The position numbers and the translations under genes were made by a program. A DNA stretch of 64,000 nt, taken from contig NZ_JBIRXP010000001.1 in the NCBI RefSeq assembly GCF_044389085.1, positions 310,001-374,000 on the forward strand. Reading direction: 5' to 3'. Source of the stretch: Isoptericola sp044389085 (GTDB lineage: Bacteria; Actinomycetota; Actinomycetes; Actinomycetales; Cellulomonadaceae). Below the pieces are notes generated by a model. It saw only the letters and a list, made by a program, of their open reading frames with translations, made no database searches and had not been told where the DNA came from. Shown piece after piece: positions 59,812 through 64,000 of this stretch; position 1 is the stretch's first letter, and every line of letters starts with the position of its first letter.

Positions 59812-61641
59812 TCAGGCGCGGAGCCAGACGGTGGTGTCGGCGGGGACGCGCGTCTGCGGGTCGGCGGAGCGGTCGGTGAGCACCGGCCCGGAGGAGAGCA
59901 GCACCTCGGCGCCGCGGGGCAGGAGCACAGGCTCGGTGCCCAGGTTCGCCAGCACGACGACGTCCTGGTTGCGCAGCGCGACGACGTCCGGGGAGTCGGC
60001 CCACGCGTCCAGCCAGGCGAGCGCGCCCTGGCCCAGCCCCTCGGCCTTGCGCAGGGCGAGCGCGGCCCGGTACGTCTCGAACGTCGACCCGGGGACGCCG
60101 TACTGCACGTCGGCGGCGTAGCGGGCGAACGACGCGGGCTGCGGCAGCCACGGCTCGCCGGCCGGGCCGAAGCCGAACCCGGGGGCGTCGGCCGCCCAGG
60201 GCAGCGGCACGCGGCAGCCGTCGCGGCCGGCCTCGGCACCGCCGGTGCGGAAGTGCCCCGGGTCCTGGCGGACGTCGTTCGGCAGGGAGGTGTGCTCGGG
60301 CAGGCCGAGCTCCTCGCCCTGGAAGAGGTAGGCGGACCCGGGCAGGCCGAGCATGAGGAGGCTCGCGGCGCGGGCGCGCCGCAGGCCGAGCTCCTCGTCG
60401 GGCTGCGGGTCGGTGGCGAAGACGCCGTTGACCTTGAGCGACGGGTCGGCGGAGCCGAGGCGAGACGGGTGACGCACGACGTCGTGGTTGGACAGCACCC
60501 AGGTGGTGGGCGCGCCGACCTCGTCGTTCGCGCGGTAGGACGCCTCGATGACGGTCCGCAGCGCGGCGGCGTCCCAGCCGGTGGTGAGGAAGGAGAAGTT
60601 GAACGCCTGGTGCATCTCGTCCGGGCGCACGTAGCGGGCGAGGCGGCTCAGCGGCTCCACCCACGCCTCGGCGACGAGGCAGCGGTCGCCGTCGTACTCG
60701 GCGAGCACCTGGTGCCACGCGCGGTAGATCTCGTGCACGCCGTCCTGGTCGAACATCGGGCCCTGGTTGCCGGCACCCGTGGAACCGTCCTCGGGCGCAC
60801 CCGGGTCCACGTCCCCGGTGCTCTCGCCGGCCGCGTCGTCGGCGGAGCCGGCGACCATCTCGACGTGCCCGTCCCAGTCGGGCAGGCCCTCGGCCTTGAT
60901 CATCCCGTGCGCGACGTCGACGCGGAACCCGTCCACGCCCCGGTCGAGCCAGAAGCGCAGCACGTTCTCGAACTCGGAGCGCACCTCCGGGTTGGTCCAG
61001 TCGAGGTCGGGCTGCGTCGAGTCGAACAGGTGCAGGTACCACTGGCCCGGGGTGCCGTCCGGCTCGGTGACGCGCGTCCAGGCGGGGCCGCCGAAGATCG
61101 ACTGCCAGTTGTTCGGCTCCTGCGAGCCGTCGGCGCCGCGGCCGTCGCGGAACATGTACCGCGCCCGCTCCGGGGACCCGGGTGCGGTGGCGAGCGCCTC
61201 CTGGAACCAGGCGTGCTGGTCGGAGGTGTGGTTCGGGACGAGGTCGACGATGACGCGGATGCCGCGGGCGTGGGCGCCGGCGAGCAGCTCGTCGAAGTCG
61301 GCCAGCGTGCCGAACAGCGGGTCGACGTCGCGGTAGTCGGCGACGTCGTAGCCCGCGTCGTTCTGCGGGGACCGGTAGAACGGGGACAGCCAGACGGCGT
61401 CCACGCCGAGCGTCTCGAGGTGGTCCAGCCGCGCCGTCACGCCGGGGATGTCACCGATGCCGTCGCCGTTCGCGTCGGCGAACGACCGCGGGTAGACCTG
61501 GTAGATCACGGCGTCGCGCCACCACTGCCGCGCGGCGCCGCTCCCCGCGTGCACGACGGCGCCGGCGCGGCGCAGGACGCCGCCGCCGTCGGCCGTGTCG
61601 TCGGCCGGCGTCGCGGCGGGGACGGACTGGGTGGAGGTCAT
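59812..61641 (-). CDS. GH13 alpha-glucosidase / oligo-1,6-glucosidase
   Basis: 609 residues. Cytoplasmic glycoside hydrolase of the alpha-amylase superfamily: WWRDAVIYQVYPRSFADANGDGIGDIPG, VDLVPNHTSDQH, GFRVDVAHGMIK with the nucleophile Asp, LVAEAWVEPL with the acid/base Glu, and LSNHDVVRH with the third Asp. Residues 25-40 are a low-complexity tail. Cleaves alpha-glucosides taken up as maltodextrins; specificity for 1,4 or 1,6 bonds is not settled. ATG 61641 with GAGGAAG upstream. Upstream lies a LacI-type palindrome. Confidence 0.93.
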   Translation of the reverse strand: MTSTQSVPAATPADDTADGGGVLRRAGAVVHAGSGAARQWWRDAVIYQVYPRSFADANGDGIGDIPGVTARLDHLETLGVDAVWLSPFYRSPQNDAGYDVADYRDVDPLFGTLADFDELLAGAHARGIRVIVDLVPNHTSDQHAWFQEALATAPGSPERARYMFRDGRGADGSQEPNNWQSIFGGPAWTRVTEPDGTPGQWYLHLFDSTQPDLDWTNPEVRSEFENVLRFWLDRGVDGFRVDVAHGMIKAEGLPDWDGHVEMVAGSADDAAGESTGDVDPGAPEDGSTGAGNQGPMFDQDGVHEIYRAWHQVLAEYDGDRCLVAEAWVEPLSRLARYVRPDEMHQAFNFSFLTTGWDAAALRTVIEASYRANDEVGAPTTWVLSNHDVVRHPSRLGSADPSLKVNGVFATDPQPDEELGLRRARAASLLMLGLPGSAYLFQGEELGLPEHTSLPNDVRQDPGHFRTGGAEAGRDGCRVPLPWAADAPGFGFGPAGEPWLPQPASFARYAADVQYGVPGSTFETYRAALALRKAEGLGQGALAWLDAWADSPDVVALRNQDVVVLANLGTEPVLLPRGAEVLLSSGPVLTDRSADPQTRVPADTTVWLRA

Positions 61642-61715
61642 CGCTGGCTTCCTCACCTGATCGGGGTCTGGGGTCGGCACGGTCGGTCGATCCGTGCCAG
61701 ACCGTCGAGTGTAAG

Positions 61716-61740
61716 CGTTGCTGCAACGGTTGCAGCAACG
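61716..61740. promoter_or_regulatory. LacI-family operator upstream of the alpha-glucosidase
   Basis: CGTTGCTGCAAC-G-GTTGCAGCAACG, a perfect 25-bp palindrome containing two overlapping TTGCnGCAA cores, located between the LacI gene and the alpha-glucosidase start. Confidence 0.85.
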
Positions 61741-61758
61741 ACCCCCGAAATGCGACCC

Positions 61759-62802
61759 TCAGGCCTTCGGCGCGGCCCCCGTGGAGCCCCGCACGACCAG
61801 CTCCGGCGCGAACAGCAGCTCGGTGCGGGTGGCCCGCTCGCCCTGGATCTCGGTGAGCAGGGCGCTCACCGTCGCCCGGGCCATCGCCTCCACGGGCTGG
61901 CGCACCGTGGTCAGCGGCGGCTCGGTGAACGCGATGAGCGGAGCGTCGTCGTACCCGACGACGGAGATGTCGTCGGGCACCGACAGCCCCCGCGACCGCG
62001 CGGCGCGCACGGCGCCGAGAGCCATGAGGTCGGAGGCGCAGACGATCGCCGTGTGCCCGGCGTCGACGAGCTCGGCCGCGGCGGCCTGGCCGCCCTCGAG
62101 GGTGTACAGGCTGGAGCGCACGTGCTCCCGGGCGGCCGCCTCGTCGTCCGCCAGGCCGTGCCGCACCAGCGCGGCGAGGAACGCCGCGAGCTTGCGGCGC
62201 GAGGGCACGTAGCGCTCCGGTCCGATCGCGAGGCCGATGCGGCGGTGCCCGAGGGTGAGGAGGTGCTGGACCGCGACGTCCACGCTGGCCGCGTCGTCGG
62301 GCGAGACGAAGGGCGCGTCGATCCCGGGCGCGTAGCCGTTGACCAGCACGATCGGCACGCCCTGGCTGCGCAGCATGGAGTAGCGCGTGTGGTCGGCGCG
62401 GGTGTCCGCGTGCAGGCCGGAGACGAAGACGATGCCGTCGACGGAGTGGTCCACGAGCGTGCTGACGTACTCGTCCTCGGTGGTGCCGCCCGGCGCCTGG
62501 GTGCACAGCAACGGCGTGTAGCCGCGCTGGGCCAGGATCGACTCGATCGCCTGGGCGAAGGCGGGGAAGACGGGGTTGGTCAGCTCGGGGACGATGAGGC
62601 CGACGAGGCCGGCGGAGCGACCGCGGAGCACCGAGGGTCGCTCGTACCCGAGGACGTCGAGCGCGGCGAGCACGGCCTGCCGGGTGGAGCTGGCCACCCC
62701 GGGCTTGCCGTTGAGCACGCGCGACACCGTGGCGGTCGACACGCCTGCCTGCTCCGCCAGGTCGCTCAGTCGGGTTCGCACCCGAGGAATCGTAGGGGAC
62801 AC
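61759..62802 (-). CDS. LacI family transcriptional regulator
   Basis: 347 residues. N-terminal HTH: RLSDLAEQAGVSTATVSRVLNGKPGV; then PurR-like binding domain (GLIVPELTNPVFPAFAQAIESIL), DGIVFVSG and VGYDDAPLIAFTEPPLTTVRQPVEAMA. Probably represses the alpha-glucosidase and the divergent sugar-binding lipoprotein gene in the absence of alpha-glucosides. GTG 62802 with GAGGAGG upstream is preferred to the far upstream start. Confidence 0.93.
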   Translation of the reverse strand: MSPTIPRVRTRLSDLAEQAGVSTATVSRVLNGKPGVASSTRQAVLAALDVLGYERPSVLRGRSAGLVGLIVPELTNPVFPAFAQAIESILAQRGYTPLLCTQAPGGTTEDEYVSTLVDHSVDGIVFVSGLHADTRADHTRYSMLRSQGVPIVLVNGYAPGIDAPFVSPDDAASVDVAVQHLLTLGHRRIGLAIGPERYVPSRRKLAAFLAALVRHGLADDEAAAREHVRSSLYTLEGGQAAAAELVDAGHTAIVCASDLMALGAVRAARSRGLSVPDDISVVGYDDAPLIAFTEPPLTTVRQPVEAMARATVSALLTEIQGERATRTELLFAPELVVRGSTGAAPKA

Positions 62803-62896
62803 GGGACCTCCTCGTCCTGAGGTGGGACGCCGGCGGTTCCGCCGCCGGTCGTCTGCGCGTCGCCTCGTCGTTGCCGCGCGTTGCTGAAAAGTTATC

Positions 62897-62933
62897 GCAA
62901 GATCTTGCATCATGCTGCAACGGTCCGTACGTT
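62897..62933 (+). promoter_or_regulatory. promoter and operator of the sugar-binding lipoprotein gene
   Basis: -35 TTGCAT (62905-62910), 17 nt, -10 TACGTT (62928-62933). A 12-bp palindrome GCAAGATCTTGC (62897-62908) overlaps the -35, and another GCTGCAAC half-site lies between the boxes, related to the 61716 operator, so the LacI-type protein should control it. Confidence 0.75.
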
Positions 62934-63004
62934 GTGGGCATCAAGGGCCCCGCGACGAGCGCGTCGCGAGGCCGTCCACCCGATGACAGCTGGGAGTAAC
63001 CACG

Positions 63005-64000
63005 ATGCGAAGGAGCATCCTTCTCGCCTCGGCCCTGGCCACCACCCTGGCCCTGACGGCGTGCGGCAGCGGCGAGCCGAGCGGCGACTCGAACGCCGAC
63101 GCGGACGCGAGCGCCACGCCCGCGGCCTCGGGCTCGCTCACGGTCTGGGTCGACGAGACCCGCGAGGCCGCGGTGACCACGGCCGCCGAGGCGTACGAGG
63201 CGGAGTCCGGCGTCGACGTCGAGATCGTCCAGAAGAACTTCGAGGACATCCGCGCCGACTTCCTCGCGCAGGTGCCCACGGGCGAGGGCCCCGACATCAC
63301 CGTCGGCGCCCACGACTGGCTCGGCGAGTTCACCTCGAACGGCGTGGTCGCGCCGATCGAGCTCGGCGACAAGGCGGGCGACTTCATCCCGGTCTCGGTG
63401 CAGGCGTTCACCCAGGACGGCCAGGTCTACGGCCTGCCGTACGCCATCGAGAACATCGCGCTGATCCGCAACACGGAGCTCGCCCCCGAGGCCCCGGCGA
63501 CCTTCGACGACATGGTCGCCGCGGGCAAGAAGGCCGGCACCAAGTTCCCGTTCCTCATCCAGTCGGACGGCGACAAGGGCGACCCGTACACCTACTACCC
63601 GTTCCAGACGTCGTTCGGGGCGCCGGTCTTCGAGCAGAACGACGACGGGTCCTACCGCCCGGAGCTCGCCCTCGGCGGCGAGAACGGCGAGGCCTTCGCC
63701 ACGTGGCTCGGTGAGCAGGGCGACGAGGGCAACCTCAGCATCGACATCAGCTACGACATCGCGGTCGAGGCGTTCGCCAAGGGCGAGTCGCCCTTCGTGA
63801 TCGGTGGTCCGTGGATGCTCGAGCAGTTCAAGGACCTCGACCTCGCCGTCGACCCGATCCCGGCCCCGGGCGACCAGCCCGCGCAGCCGTTCGTCGGCGT
63901 CCAGGGCTTCTACGTGAGCGCGCAGAGCAAGAACGCGCTGCTCGCGAACGACTTCCTCGTCAACTACATGTCGACGTCCGAGGCCCAGACGGCGCTGTTC
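63005..64000 (+). CDS. extracellular sugar-binding lipoprotein (maltose/maltodextrin type), 3' end outside window
   Basis: 332 residues visible, no stop before the window end. Signal peptide MRRSILLASALATTLALTAC with lipobox LTAC, an Asp/Ser/Ala linker, then GSLTVWVDETREAAVTTAAEAYEAESGVDVEIV, GEGPDITVGAHDWLGEF, YGLPYAIENIALIRNTELAP and FVIGGPWMLEQFKDL, the MalE-type binding fold (ABC importer, CUT1). Probably feeds maltodextrins to the cell for the alpha-glucosidase and glycogen phosphorylase. GGAG 10 nt before the ATG. Permease genes would be expected to the right. Confidence 0.93.
   Translation, partial: MRRSILLASALATTLALTACGSGEPSGDSNADADASATPAASGSLTVWVDETREAAVTTAAEAYEAESGVDVEIVQKNFEDIRADFLAQVPTGEGPDITVGAHDWLGEFTSNGVVAPIELGDKAGDFIPVSVQAFTQDGQVYGLPYAIENIALIRNTELAPEAPATFDDMVAAGKKAGTKFPFLIQSDGDKGDPYTYYPFQTSFGAPVFEQNDDGSYRPELALGGENGEAFATWLGEQGDEGNLSIDISYDIAVEAFAKGESPFVIGGPWMLEQFKDLDLAVDPIPAPGDQPAQPFVGVQGFYVSAQSKNALLANDFLVNYMSTSEAQTALF

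Overview
This window is a 64 kb piece of a high-GC chromosome. The strong G/C bias at third codon positions, GTG starts, a mycothiol-dependent enzyme fold, a DUF3097 protein, long-form leuA, DtxR/IdeR-type iron boxes and many leaderless promoters point to an actinobacterium. Gene content (glycogen phosphorylase, a GH13 alpha-glucosidase with a LacI regulator and sugar-binding lipoprotein, comEA-comEC-holA-rpsT) fits a saprophytic Micrococcales member such as Cellulomonadaceae or Promicromonosporaceae; that placement is inference. I see no rRNA, tRNA, CRISPR array, insertion sequence or prophage.

Layout. 1-2288: 3' part of a JetC/MukB-like condensin ATPase cut by the window edge. 2370-4841: glgP. 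4869-7767: HerA-like ATPase divergent from degV. 7850-13102: comEA, comEC, holA, then rpsT on the other strand. 13316-17165: a minus-strand run of small enzymes (SDR, PemK-like protein, hydrolase, mycothiol-type isomerase, DJ-1/PfpI). 17335-20531: lepA-hemW. 20532-20773: a scaffold gap with 10 N and artefactual G/C runs. 20774-22831: two divergent small membrane proteins and DUF3097. 22990-26496: a giant LuxR-type ATPase regulator bracketed by two look-alike small proteins. 26731-35424: CIRCE-hrcA-dnaJ-rsmE, a HIT protein, then phoH-ybeY-corC-era; phoH carries an intein. 35545-39007: two membrane proteins. 39079-41029: leuA with a leader peptide. 41133-42721: recO, uppS. 42795-50728: minus-strand metal block, znuA-znuC-znuB-zur under Zur boxes and dedA-FecCD-FecCD-FecE-binding protein under IdeR-type boxes. 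50870-52992: YciI protein, glyS, a 49-residue membrane protein. 53093-58371: LysR regulator divergent from an FAD oxidase, 2-oxoadipate dioxygenase/decarboxylase and aminoadipate-semialdehyde dehydrogenase, a probable pipecolate/lysine catabolic operon. 58525-59730: dus. 59812-64000: alpha-glucosidase, LacI regulator and divergent sugar-binding lipoprotein (runs off the end).

The most notable features are a 357-residue intein in phoH that carries the full class 3 signature (Ala1, Trp66-Cys337-Thr355, terminal His-Asn), a 16-codon leucine leader peptide before leuA, and a repeated promoter style in which a TANNNT-like -10 box ends 6-7 nt before the start codon. I count 16 such leaderless starts, and they decide the start codon of several genes. 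Metal and sugar genes have readable operators (two Zur boxes inside a TTGACA-17-GAGAAT promoter, two IdeR-type boxes, a 25-bp LacI palindrome), so much of the regulation can be read from sequence alone.
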